NCBI GenBank assembly: GCA_032622095.1
Contig: CP136069.1
Location: 155,485,043 to 155,549,042, forward strand
Length of the DNA: 64,000 nucleotides
Direction: 5' to 3'
DNA from: Siphonodentalium dalli
Taxonomy: Eukaryota > Mollusca > Scaphopoda > Gadilida > Siphonodentaliidae
Notes under the pieces: model-generated
Database searches by the model: none
The model's input: only the letters and a program-made list of their open reading frames with translations
Told to the model about the DNA's origin: nothing
In this document: positions 24,247 to 36,853 of the stretch, piece by piece
Position numbering within the stretch: the first letter of the stretch is position 1
Layout: each line of letters begins with the position of its first letter
Translations under genes and position numbers: made by a program

Positions 24247-24946
24247 AGTCAGTTGTGTTGTATGGGCCAGTATGGCACCTGTGGCAAGTAGTTTGGGTCG
24301 AAGTCAGGCATCGGTGCCCATACACGTGGCTACAGGAAAGGGGATTTAAGATTTCTGGTTGTTTTTATATTGAATAAAAAGAGAATCTTGTAACATTGTT
24401 TTATTGTTTTGTTAATTGGTCACACCATCATAGTTTGTTTTACATGAAGTGCATATACTGGGTACAATATCTGTAGTCCAGGCACATTAGGCGTGAAAGG
24501 GGAAAAGTAAGGACATAAATTGGGGAAAGCTGATTTTTTTATATTATTTAGGCCATAACATCGAGGATGTGTCACGAAAAGTCCCCTAAAATCAAAAGTC
24601 AGTTGTGTTGTATTGGCCAGTATGGCACCTGTGGCAAGTAGTTTGGGTCGAAGTCAGGCATCGGTGCCCATACACGTGGCTACAGGAAAGGGGATTTAAG
24701 ATTTCTGGTTGTTTTTATATTGAATAAAAAGAGAATCTTGTAACATTGTTTTATTGTTTTGTTAATTGGTCACACCATCATAGTTTGTTTTACATGAAGT
24801 GCATATACTGGGTACAATATATGTAGTCCAGGCACATTAGGCGTGAAAGGGGAAAAGTCAGGACATAAATTGGGGAAAGCTGATTTTTTTATATTATTTA
24901 GGCCATAACATCGAGGATGTGTCACGAAAAGTCCCCTAAAATCGGA
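24247..24946 (+). repeat. near-identical 350-bp tandem duplication
   Basis: agttgtgttg starts at 24251 and 24601. The two 350-bp units differ at only a few positions (for example tatgggcc/tattggcc and agtaagg/agtcagg), so the duplication is recent. Confidence 0.92.
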
Positions 24947-26962
24947 GTTGAGCTTTCGGAGTTAACCACTTTTTTCCATAAAAAAAAACCTTTATATTTT
25001 TCACAATCATAGGAATAATGGGATGATATAAACAAATTTCAGCCAAAACATATACCAAATGTACTTAATATTGTTCAATACAGAATTCTCGAACCAGAGA
25101 TACAAATTCACTAGGGGGATTTGAATGAATTTCGCAGATATGGATATAAAATAACATAATGAACCCAAAAAATGACGATTTTTTCAGACAAACTGTCCTA
25201 TTCGTTGTCAAATTTCTCGGGCTATTCATTACGTAGGCGCAGGCAATTTGTTTTAAAAACTGCACAGACATCACTCCTGCAATATAATAAGCGGGATTAG
25301 CAACTATACCTATGATAAGTTGTCAATACTTGTAAAAACATAACCCTACCCCCTAAACTAGCTCTCGTCACATTTTGCTCTTCCGCTAGTCCAAGTGTTT
25401 GTTGTAGAAAACACACCAACTGTGAAAAGGGTGATAAAAGCATGAAACTTGGCACATATGTTCCTTATACGCTACTGCTCATTTTCACATGTGGCGACAT
25501 TTGCGACAGGCTCTTCTTAGCAATGGTTGCTAGGCAACTACCCGGCATCGGATTAATGCATATGACTGATGTTATATGTGTTATAACAAACTGAACTACG
25601 TCGTGTAGCATTTTTATGGTGAAAATAATTGTTGTTAGTTTTGACCTGATTGACAAATTACCATATTTCTTACTTACAAGGTGGTGACGGTTGCTAGGGA
25701 CACACACACAATCTAAAAATGCACATATGACTGATATTATGGTAGCTTTAACAAACTAAACTACACCTAATAGCACTTTTATGTTGAAAACAATTAGAAT
25801 AGTTGCTTTTAGTGTTGAGCTGGCTGAAAAAATACCATATAATTCTTACTTATATGAGTGGTAACTGTTGCCAGGGTCATACCCGAAATACAAAAATGCA
25901 CATATGACTGATATTATGGTATTATTAACGTTTTTATGGTTAAAACAATTATAAATGTTGTTAGTGTGAGCCTAATCAGAATGTGCTACAAATTTAGTTT
26001 TCATATGGGTACAATTATCCGTTATGCTCCAATAGTTCAGATATCGGGAATTCAAAGTCAGAGTTGAAAAGTTGTTGCTTATATTTAATATGAGGCATGA
26101 CCATAATAGTTATATAATCCATAGACCCACACAGCTAGATGTATGATGTAAGTCACGGACCCACTCTACTATATATGAAGAACATAGGGTCAGCCACCAA
26201 TATGTTAACCATGGGCCTAGCCTACAATAGTTAGGTTAGGACCCAGGCACATATATAGTCACATGACCCATGTCCATACATATAGACTATGGACGTAGGA
26301 TATGTATAGTCCATGAACCAGACCGCTTCATATAAGCCATTGTATATTGGCATACACCATTTAACCGCGATGCTAGGCTGGTTATACCTGGTCATCGAGG
26401 CCGCAATGGAAGGATGCCGTGTTATAGAAATACAGTAGTGTACTCTATGACAATGGACCCAGCCCATTATACATGTATGATATCTATGACCATGACCATG
26501 ATATTGTTACGTGGTGCAAATACCCAAGTGCCCACAGATAGACCATCTACTAAGATACCATGGACCAAGGCCGATATATGCATGCCATATAGCATTGTAC
26601 CCAGGCATAAGCAGGTGTCTGTCTATATGTAGGATATGGACCCACCCCTTATACGTGTTATAACTACACCAAAGACCCATGCAAGTTTAAATAGTGCTAA
26701 TACACAGGTGACTATAATGTTGTATGCATTGGATACAGGTGCCTATATGTAGGACATGGACACAGGTCCCTAAATAAAAGCTACGGAACCGGCCTTATTA
26801 GTCATTTCATAGATTCACATATATGCTGGTAGGCAATGGACTGATCCACATATATAGGAGACACATGGTCCCCATGCCATACGGGTAAGTCATGGACCAA
26901 AATGCCTGTGCATGGATCCACGTCTCTTTACGTACGTCCGATTTCAGCCATTCGACCAACGC

Positions 26963-27848
26963 CCTATAGTAGACCCCGAAGCCACGACAAATAGTTTTCA
27001 TGGCTGGCTCAACCGATTTTCGTGGCTGGTTAGCTAGCTAAGCCGGCTCAGTCACGACGTTCGTGGCTGACGAAATATGGCGGCTCAGCCGGCTGAGATG
27101 TTATCATTCAGCGTATTTTCGTTTCCGAAATGTTCCTAATCCCCTGTTACCGGTTATAGACGCCGGTTTTTTTTAGCGTTTGTGGTGAACACGTAGATTT
27201 CCAGACCACACGTAATCTTTTGATGTTGGGCTTTTCCATTATGGCGAAAATTCACGAAGGACTGGCATGGATATACTATGTAGTTTCCTATTAAATCGGT
27301 ATAAGTTGTTACATTGGGACTTCTGTCGACTTCAGACTGCTATCATCACTGCCATCTTGCGATATATGCATGCATCATTGAATGATGAACCCGATAGTAA
27401 TGATATATAATATTTCAAAGTATTTTCTATTCTTATTTTCTATTCTTATTGACAAATGCCAGTGATGTCTGAGACTGGGTGTTGTCGATATAAACAATTT
27501 ATATTTTAACCCTTTCAATACCGAATGGATGCGCCCATTCAGTTATATGAAAGCATGTATTTGGATAGTCTTCCAAATTAAGGGGCCAGGTGTTCTGATA
27601 ATATAACAACCATGCCGTGCCCATGCGAGTATGCCAATATTAGGCAATGCGGTTTAGTTCTTTGCGATTCACAGTACAGTTGTGCTTGACATATAAGCCC
27701 ATGCACACGGCTCAGCCATTTTACAATTCCGGCGGCGGAGATTTATAAATGTGGCTGGCGTTAGAAATAATATGGCTGGCGGCGGCTTGTGGCCAATATG
27801 GCTGGCGGCGGCGGCGTACGATGGCGGCTTCGGGCTCTACCCTATAGG
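26963..27848. mobile_element. 0.9-kb TIR element with GGCTGGC/GCC-rich subterminal parts
   Basis: The ends cctatagtagaccccgaagc and (complement) cctatagggtagagcccgaa match with a 2-base gap and one mismatch. Inside each end are several cggctcagcc and ggctggcggcgg motifs. No coding sequence. Confidence 0.6.
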
Positions 27849-28167
27849 ATGGAGGTCCCTATCGATTGGCCGTGTGCACCACCATAGCTTGGCTATGGAC
27901 CCAGGCTCATATAGGTAGGAAATTGAGACGGGCCACTATGGACAGCCCATATATCCAGGCTGATTTAGTTATGACCTTATCCAACAGTTATGACCTTGTT
28001 ACCATACATTTATATGTAAGACATGAACCCATCCCATGAATGTACATGTTACATGACTATCTAGGTTATACAACAGCCACACATACGCCATGGACCCATA
28101 TTAACACCACATGTATAGTGCAAATACACAGGTGCCTGTAGTTATGAACGCATGGCATGGGGAACCG

Positions 28168-28627
28168 GTCAAAACGCCACACTGTCAGAACGCCACATTT
28201 TCATTTGGTCAGAACGCCATATTTTTGGACGAAATGCCACTATTTTTTAGTCAAAACGCCACCTAATTTTTGTCAAAATGCCACATTGGTTTTATCAACT
28301 TTCATGTTTGTTAAAATCTAATTTTTTTATAACTTTGCGGATGTTTATATTACGTAACGTATACTTGAATGTTGATGCCTTGGGTATGAGGATTATATGT
28401 GGCTTAATATTTCGTTATACTCGCAAATGCATGTGTTATATAGCATAAACATGGAAGTGATGCGTTCGGTTAACACTACATCAAATCTGACCCTCAATGA
28501 TGTATGTGTGAATATCACGAATGGTAACTCTGATATGCGATGTCAGGTGCAACGCTGGAACGGACTGGTGTATAGATGGTAAGAGGTAGGTTTTTCTCAC
28601 CTTCTATATAAAGTGTGGCGTTATGAC
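28168..28627. mobile_element. 460-bp TIR element with GTCAAAACGCCAC repeats
   Basis: The ends GTCAAAACGCCACACT and AGTGTGGCGTTATGAC are inverted with one mismatch. The left end is followed by four further copies of gtcaraacgccac at 21-32 bp spacing. No coding sequence. Confidence 0.65.
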
Positions 28628-31600
28628 TAGTACCCATGGCATGTACCCAGGTATATACGGCAAATCAATAGAACCAGCCCAAAATAGTATATCATCGGTC
28701 CAGGCCCCTTTCTATGACATGGACACAATAGTTAAGACACGTCATTGGATGCAGTTCCTTAGTAACTATGGGTTGGTAATGGGCCCATGGCTGCCCATTT
28801 AAATTGGAAATGGTCACCGGTTCCAAAGGGTAGTTCATGGTATCCCAGTCTGAAATATATAGGCCACGCTCATGTACGAGCTCCTATATACTTGTAAATG
28901 ACTCATGACCATGTATTGACATAGATGTAGTTATGGCATGGATAGGAAGGAAGCACAGTTAGTTCTTATCGTATAGCAACTAGTATGAGGATGCTACCAC
29001 ACCGTGATAGAGTGTTCGGCATGCCATTGTCAAATGTAGTGCGAATGTCCGATTCCATGGGGGGGGGGGGGGGGTTCAGGTGGTATCGACATAAATGTGG
29101 TTCAATATTTGTACATGTCTCATTAAAATCTATTCCAACAATCGATTGATGGAAGAAACAATAATAAACTCCACACAGTTATGTGATTCTGATAAAACTA
29201 ACTGAATAGTCTGTCAGTTTTAAGAAGATTTGTCAATGGTAGGTGGTTACCTACATGTAGCAACACTGAAACCTCAATACCAATTTGCCACGAGAATCAC
29301 ACGAGAATGCATCAGTACCCAACACAACGACCTTCAGTTATGCATTATTGTCAATATAAGCATAATATATCATATTATGAAACAATTATATCATGTAATT
29401 TCCCGAAACTCATTCCATATTATGAAACAGTTATATCAGTTAAACTCATACATATGGTATGTTTTAAAAGGTGGATATGTCCATAGCAACCATTACACCA
29501 CCCGTTGGGTAACGAATGCGGCAACTGTACTCTCATGTTCACACTAACACCAATTATAATAATTGTTTTCAATATAAAAATGTTACATGACATAGTTTAG
29601 TTTGTTAAAACTACCATAATATCAGTCATGTGTGCATTTTTCGATGTCTGGTATGTCCCTAGCAACCGTTACCAGAAATACATAGTAATTTTTAAAGTCG
29701 AACCCACACTAACAATAACTATTACAATTGTTTCACCATAAAATGATAATGACGTAGTTTATATTAGTTTGTCAAAACTACCATAATATCAGTCAGCTCG
29801 GCATTTTTCGATTTCGGGTATGTCCCTAGCAACCGTTACCACCTCTGTAAGTAAGAACTATGGTAATTTTCCAGCCAGATCCACTCTAACAACAAACAAT
29901 ATTATTTTCACCATAAAATGCTGCATGACGTAGGTTAGATTGTTAAAATTGCCATAATATCAGTCATATTTGTATTTCTTCGATGTGGGATAGTTGCCTA
30001 GCAACCGTTGCCAAGGAAGGACCTGCCACGATGTCTACACATCTGAAAATGATTAATAGTGTATAAGGAACCTATGTGCCAAGTTTCATAGTGTTATCAC
30101 CATTTGCACAATTGTTACGCCAAACTCCAGGACTATTATGTGGTATTTTTGCCTTTCAGACACTCAAAGCCATGGGTACGTTTTACGGGGTAGTGTTATG
30201 TTTCCGGCTATAAAATCTTAAGAATGGTGATGGTTCGATATATCTTATCACTTTCCTTTTCTGAATTAACCACTATTCTAGTATAGTGGTTCATATTTTA
30301 GCTCACTGTCGTCTGAAAATCTTTACTCGCCCTCTTTTGTTAGGAAAAATTTGAATCACCATGTGATTTATATGCTCTCTTCGGCAATAAATGTCATCAC
30401 AATTATAGAATATCAACTGTTAGTAAGCTCTAGCATCAATTACGCATATATATCGACACCTGCTACATGATGGACGGGTATGTGTGAAGATTGAGTCCTT
30501 AAATTAGCCTACATAATACTGCATTCGCATATGGTCTAATGGAATTTCGTCATAATTTGCACCATTATGAAAAATCATGATTATGTAAAATCATGATATC
30601 TCAAAAAGCTAAACTCGGATTCTAGGGGACTTTTGCCAAGTTGTTCACAAACATGTTCTTATTAATCCCTGAAAAATTCAGCTTTCCCCTATTTGTTGCC
30701 GCAGTGAAACCTAATGTGCCTGGACTATTATGCGAATAAGCAGCTTAGAGAAAAATTGAAAACGGGCTAATAATTAAGATATTAATGTTACACGGCATAT
30801 GTATCTATCAGATGCATTGGCACAGGGCCCTTCTTTTGGGTAAAGGGTTAAACACGAAACGTGTCCTACTAAAGTCAGTATTAAATATGGCACCTACTCA
30901 TGCGTGACAAATTCACACTCGATTGTCAACAGTTTATCAATAGACTATAGTTGTTCCACTATTGGCCACGATCTCCCACCACATAACAATAATAGCAACC
31001 ACATGCGCGCCGCATGCGCGCTTGGTTGTTTATACCTTAGGCGCAGGCGAATGGCGTTATATATGTTTTTCTGTTAGCCATCAGTGATATTTCAAAGATC
31101 GCGGGAATGAATTTTGGACAAATTATCACGTGACTTCCGGTTAGCAACTGTGTGGAGATTGCCAAAGCGCGGAATCTGGAATGAACAATCACGATCAAAA
31201 TGAAATTAGCTATATTTCACAACTTACGAAGAATTCCTATTAGTTTCGTGGATTTAGAATAATTTCATTGATTGGCTTAATGAAAACAATCGAAGACGTC
31301 ATGACACAGTTTCTGACGTCATTTACGTCATTTTGGATTTGCGGGCCAGAATCCAGAGAAGATTGCACAATCCACAAGTAGACCTTGACATGTCGTCTCA
31401 GTCGGGATCACTGCATGATGTTACATAAATTATTCTTAGCGTTATGTCGCCGATAAAAGGCAAATTTGAGGCGCAGCATACTGTGTGGTTGCTCAATTAC
31501 GTGTCACGTACGATTCCTAGTAATAATGGTGCTTATATAGCGGGTATCCCCAATGTCAGTTGGGCCCTAAGCACTTCACATTATCGTCCCAGCTGTTGAG

Positions 31601-31861
31601 TACTGCCGAGTCTTATGCCTGCATGCTGCCGTTTTACAGGCGCGTCAGCGCGGCATACACTTACCCAACAACCATGCAGGTCCCGGCCTATTTCTCGTCT
31701 AGGTACGACGAAGCGACCTGGCGCGAAATATGAAACAGCGTGTGGATTTTTTTTCATGGAATTCACACAGCATAGATTCTTATAGTTCATATATTTGTAT
31801 AGATTCATTATTTAGCACACCACACCGCTTAATCCGGCCAAGACACTGTTGCGGAGACGAT

Positions 31862-31945
31862 AGTCCACCGGCGAGGCGCGAACTCACGCCGGTGCGTTAA
31901 CACCATTATAGGTCCGACACTCTAACCACTGGGTTACCACTTCCA
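31862..31945 (-). ncRNA. tRNA-like SINE head, copy A
   Basis: The minus strand reads taacccagtggttagagtg, a pol III A-box-like D-arm, and, about 40 bases on, gagttcgcgcctc, a B-box-like T-arm, as in tRNA-derived SINE heads. No CCA-type gene context is seen and the body is unassigned. The same sequence lies in copy B of the duplication. Confidence 0.45.
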
Positions 31946-32670
31946 TACCCTTTACTCAAGCAATTGAACATCTGATCACCAGATGATATAATCTGATATT
32001 TCTTGCGGGCGATATTAGAAGTTTTCAATCTAAATCTCCTATATATTCTCTGCTCCTGAACACATTTTATTTTGATACCTTACATTGTGTTTACACTTTA
32101 AAGTGGTTTTACATAATGATTCATAATGGCTATCAACCAATGAGCACATTCTTCGCCACATTAATATATTTTCAATCGTTGGCTTGATCCCGAACAACGG
32201 ATGAAACTTAAGATCGACATAATAAATGCGTTCATTGTTGTAAAGTATCGGGTTTTTTTCATGGAATTCACACAGCATTATTTCTTAGATTTATATAGAT
32301 TCATTGAGTTAAGTTATTCAGTAAAGTAAATCAATTATAACAGCCATGTTGTCTAAACAAGTTTCATCACCTCATGGCACAACAATGATATTCCACGTGA
32401 TCCTTATAGATTATACTATAGTGCTGAATTGGTCAAGTTGGCGTGACTCCATTGGTTAGGTACCCAGGATCTTCAAAACGCTTAATATATATAGTATCGC
32501 TCGCGCAATCCGAACACGACATCTATCAAAGTGACTTGAAAACAAGATGGCGGCTATTTTTGAATATATATAGTAGATTGAATTAAACTGAGGTAATGTA
32601 AACAGTAATTAAACTGAAATGGGGAGGGGCGAGTGGGTGAGTTTTTGGAATTACTGGGTACCCCAATTAA

Positions 32671-33140
32671 AGGCCCACTTAATTTTCGAACCCCCAGATT
32701 ACAGTATATAAAATATATGCCATATTATATACCAATTGAAAGAGGAAGCTCCAAAACATTGTATTATCTACTTATCCGGTGTAATAAACTGTGATCGTGT
32801 TGTTTTTGTTGAGTTGCCAACGCGTTTTGTCATCAAGGTTGCAGTAAAAAGCAGTATTATTTTCAGTGCAGGGGGAATAACTCTACGTATTAAAGATAGA
32901 GGTCTTCCCCTTCCGTTGAAAACGTTTGAATTCTGTTGCATTCTGGGAGCCAAAGGGGGGAAGTCATTCTATGATTTCAGCAGTTTTCTATTTCTCTGTG
33001 GGCATATTCTGAGACACAGATGTTTCAAACAGTGATGAACTATAGTATTTTAATCATATTTTATGGCATAGATTTTTATTAAAACCGTATATCAAGTCAC
33101 TATAAAAATATAATCGGCGACTCGAAAATTCAGTGGGCCT
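32671..33140. mobile_element. 470-bp MITE with TTAA duplication
   Basis: The ends AGGCCCACTTAATTTTCGA and a complementary tcgaaaattcagtgggcct are flanked by TTAA at 32667-32670 and 33141-33144. Copy B keeps the empty site with a single TTAA at 44259-44262. An open frame inside (32736-33035) resembles no known protein. Diverged partial copies are near 60193 and 60326. Confidence 0.85.
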
Positions 33141-33739
33141 TTAAAACAAATAACATGCGAATGTGACCAATTCAATAATACTAATTGGGAGAAATTCCTA
33201 ACCGTTTCACCGCAGAGACAGTTTGTGGTAGCGAGTTTCTATAAGAAGCAACAAAACTAGAATAACAGCACATAACGAAATCACATTAACTCAATATACA
33301 AATAACTTTCACGATTTTCGCGTACATGTATACGCAAATTTGTGGCCTGTAGAACTTGTGCATGTATATATAATGGTACATATTACATGACAAAGCCTGC
33401 ACTGAGTTATCCCTTTACAGTCATCGAAATGACAGGTATTGTATAATTCGTTTTCACCTAATCACCGAACACGTTGAGCGCCAAGTGATGTTATACGACG
33501 CGCACCGCAACGATAAACAAGCAATGCCTGGCAATAAGAGAGCCGGAAACCAAAAAAAATCATAATTTTCTCGAAAATAGCGGTCTATGAAAAATTTCCC
33601 CTGATATATATGGTGTATATTTCATCGCCTACAATGAAGTTTAGTTTAAATTTAATAAATGTATTGCCAGGCGTTATATCTTGTCGCCATTTTTCGAGTT
33701 AATTGTGACGTATAGGTGTCCGACCCTCAGCTGAATAAC

Positions 33740-34000
33740 TCTGCATGGCTAGAGCATCCTAAAATGTTGCGAACTGTGTGCCGATTAATGCATTCTCATA
33801 TATATGCGAGTCTCCCGTAGGGAGCCTAGAATATATAAAAGAATACCTTGGATAAACACTATTTATATTGACCTTGTAGGCCAGTGCATTCTCTTATATA
33901 TGCCAGGCACCCTACGGGAGACTCGCATATATAAGAGAATGCGCTAGCACTGAATATCGATTGCTGCACAAGCGCAACTCGCCATGGAAGGGATAACCGT
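33740..34000. mobile_element. hairpin-bearing MITE, family 2, copy in A
   Basis: Contains two hairpins (around 33790-33860 and 33882-33952) with the gcattctcttatatatgc stem but a tctcccgtagggagc loop in place of the gtcgaccata loop of family 1. The outer ends are ctctgcatgg and ccatggaagg-like. Confidence 0.6.
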
Positions 34001-34067
34001 TGTAGTATGGCAGTGCAAATCTGTCGGTTATTAACCTGCCTGATAACGAAAACATCCAATGTGTCAT

Positions 34068-36185
34068 TTCGGCCAATTTGGCCGGTTACTTCATGTGAGT
34101 TTTTCATCTGACGTGTGTGTCGGAATAATGATGTGGAGGATTTATGTAAATGTTAGCCCAAACTACATTTCCAAGTAACGATGGTTTTGTTGTTTATTTT
34201 GAGGAATAATACCGCGTCAGATGAATTCAGCCCAAATATGTTAACAGTTGTCGTGTAAAACATTCGGCAGTAAGTTAGCGTTATTTAGTATTTGTGGATG
34301 TCCTTTAACATGGGGAAAATAGACTACTGCGCTTGAACGAGCATGTGAATTGTCGTTTTTAATGTATAGCAACTTTATAATCAATAACAGAGGCATTCTC
34401 TGTCAAATAAGGTCGCTCTATTTACGATACCAATTGGGGAACTTTGTAAATTAAATTACGCGTAAACTTAACCTGCTGCAAATAGAAAAGGTGTCGGAAT
34501 CGGCGTACTCAGTGGAGTTTATAAAGTGAACATAAAAACATTGAGGTAAGAATCTTTTTAAGGAATTCAACTTTATTTAATGATAATAAACACATAAATT
34601 AAAATAACAAACATGAGACATACATGATTTATAAACTGTTAACAAAAGATATCAAACTCAATACATGACAAAGATGACTCAGTGAAGTTTATAAAGTGAA
34701 CATAAAAATATTAAGGTAAAAATCTTTTTAAGCATTACTAAACCGTTTAGCACAGTCCACTTCACTCATCCGATCATTACTAAACTTCATATTTATCTTG
34801 ATATTGATCTATCAGATGAGAGCTATCAAATCTTTTTTTAATTTTATAGGAAAAAATGGTCGCCAGCGGCCATATTGCATTTACGTTATATGTTATCGCG
34901 TCATGTCGATATCTAGTATTACTTAGAAATTTCACCTTTCCAGATTCATAATTGCTCCATTGACTGTAACAGATGGAATTATTCCCCTCTTCGGATAGAG
35001 TGTCACTGAAACTTTATTTTGTCAGACTGTCTGTATAGTCACTGATTATATATGGCAATAATCTGTAATAAGATGTAGCACTATTTTATTTTATATTTAC
35101 ATGCAGTGCTGTTTTTATACAACAATTCTAATCCCCCCTAGATCATCATGTGATCGACCATACATCGCGCGAGGACCTGGTTGAATTAAGGGGGGTTTTT
35201 ATGGATAACTTCTGTCCTCAAGCTAGATTATACTTATGACATTTAATGGCATGTTTCTAACATGGAGGGTTAGATATGCGTGAGACACCACCACTCTTCA
35301 ATTCACACCAAGTTATCAGCTGTCATATTCGGATATTAGAACCCATAGCCATGATATATGGTTTATTTTGTGTACATGTATACTAGTAATATTGTTATTT
35401 TCAGTACCTTTATATACCAGTACTGTGTATAACAATGCATATACATTAATCCATGTATACATTTGAATCAATTGGGGCGCACCCTGCAGCCAGCTTTTAT
35501 TGGAGAACTTTTTCTCATGTGGATAGTTTGGGTCACCGCTAGATGTGAGCCATGTTTTGTTCTCAAGCTGTCCTTGTGAAGACATCACTGCCAGCGGTGA
35601 TCTTGAATTTTACTATTTTTATGGCTAAATAATTTGGTTGATCCTACAGACGACACCCCTTGTCCGATCGTCACCAGATTCCACAATGATCTTCTGGATA
35701 ACCAGGGGGAGAGTAATCTAATTTTCCCGAATTTCGTTAAAAAACATTACCACAGGCAGCAATTTGGTATCTTACTGTTTGATCCTCTTTTGCGTGACTG
35801 AATTGTTTAGCAACTGTACAGTCATATCCCTCATCTGATAGTCACCACACTTTATATTGATCTTCGGGCTGACAACTAGATGGGAGCTATCGAATGCTCT
35901 GAATTTTTTTGGAAAACATTGTCGCCAGCAGTCATCTTCTATTTTGGTTTTTATATACATGTATATCTCTTCATTCGGATAGCCAGTATTACGTAGGTAC
36001 TTCAACTTTCCGCATTCCTGTCATCATTTGAAATATAAAAATTTACCTGATACCATGCACCCTTCAAAATTTGTTTCGTCGTATCTATTTTAATGACCCG
36101 TATGGTAATATTGATACAGATATATTTGTCAAACATTTCTTTGTACAATATACAGGTATTTAGTTTGTAACTAAATCTAGAAATA
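34068..36185. other. segment unique to copy A, diverged repeats only
   Basis: Holds a short duplicated block (agtttataaagtgaacataa near 34516 and 34685) and three diverged copies of a gtcgccagcrg / catcttctattttgg motif (near 34860, 35590, 35920). No gene recognised. Confidence 0.5.
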
Positions 36186-36853
36186 TATAATAGTAGCTGG
36201 TGGACCCTACTTCGTCCGGGATGTTCCCCTCTGATTTTCGAAGAATTGCGCGATTTAACCTTGAATTGACCATTTTAAAGGTGAACGTCATGTCGGGTCA
36301 CGATTTGACCCGCCCAAAACACTCCCCGGACAAAAGTCACGACAAAAGTACCCGTCGAAATCCGCCCGGCTTTACCCGATTTGACCTTGAATTGACAATT
36401 TTGAATGTCAAGATCAGGTCAGGGTCATAATTTGACCCACCCGAAACACTCCTGGGACAAAAGTTACAGTAGGTATTATATTTCGTTGAAATACTTCGTT
36501 TTACCAGATTTGACCTTGAATTGATCTTTTTGAATGTCAAAGTCAGGTCGGGATCAAGATTTGACCCGTCCAAATAGTCCAGAAACATGCCTACATCAGC
36601 ACGTTCGAGAACATGGTCCCACGTGAAATTGGACCCGTCAATATTGCTCCCGGGATCGAAGTAGTCCTACACACACATTTTTAGTCGGATCGGTCAAGGT
36701 CCAGAAACATGCCTATGAGCGAGGTGAAGTTGACACGTTAAATACCAAATCCGAGTCGGATCAGTCGAGCAGTGTTAGAGTCTATAACACATACACACAT
36801 GCATTCATGCATACACACATACATACAGACAGGTGTTCCAAAATGTATAATCG
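36186..36853 (-). mobile_element. dispersed element, family 'tgaccttgaattgacc', copy 2
   Basis: Inverted relative to 7366-8100. It begins tagctggtggaccctacttc and ends with an acagacaggtgttccaaaat-type end matching the start of copy 1. Internally it has three or four gatttgaccttgaattga units. Confidence 0.7.

Larger units (their letters stand above)
26040..29530. repeat. cryptic 'atggaccca' repeat interior
   Basis: Short variants of catggacccaggt/cacatatatag recur irregularly (near 26121, 26155, 26238, 26452, 26635, 26893, 27893, 28022, 28088). Degenerate minisatellite-like sequence with no fixed period that I could see. It holds the two elements listed next and a poly-G run at 29059-29074. 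Confidence 0.5.
24826..30727. mobile_element. 5.9-kb long inverted-repeat structure
   Basis: The left arm 24826-25990 is matched, inverted, by 29540-30727. Examples are gtccaggcacattag with ctaatgtgcctgga, ggtggtgacggttgctaggg with ccctagcaaccgttaccacc, and a gttgctaggcaac with a gttgcctagcaac core. The arms carry tandem subrepeats of about 170 bp (ctagcaaccgttacc at 29655, 29826, 29997). The 3.5-kb interior shows no coding genes. It could be a foldback-type element or an inverted duplication; no target duplication was established. Confidence 0.65.

Noticed and set aside
32520-32580. Promoter or CpG-type regulatory region near 'aagatggcggctattttg'
   Set aside because: The phrase also occurs in the duplicate (44140-44160) and no transcribed gene follows in either copy.
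32736-33035. 99-residue open frame as a gene
   Set aside because: It lies inside a MITE absent from the paralogous copy, is matched by an open frame on the other strand, and resembles no known protein.
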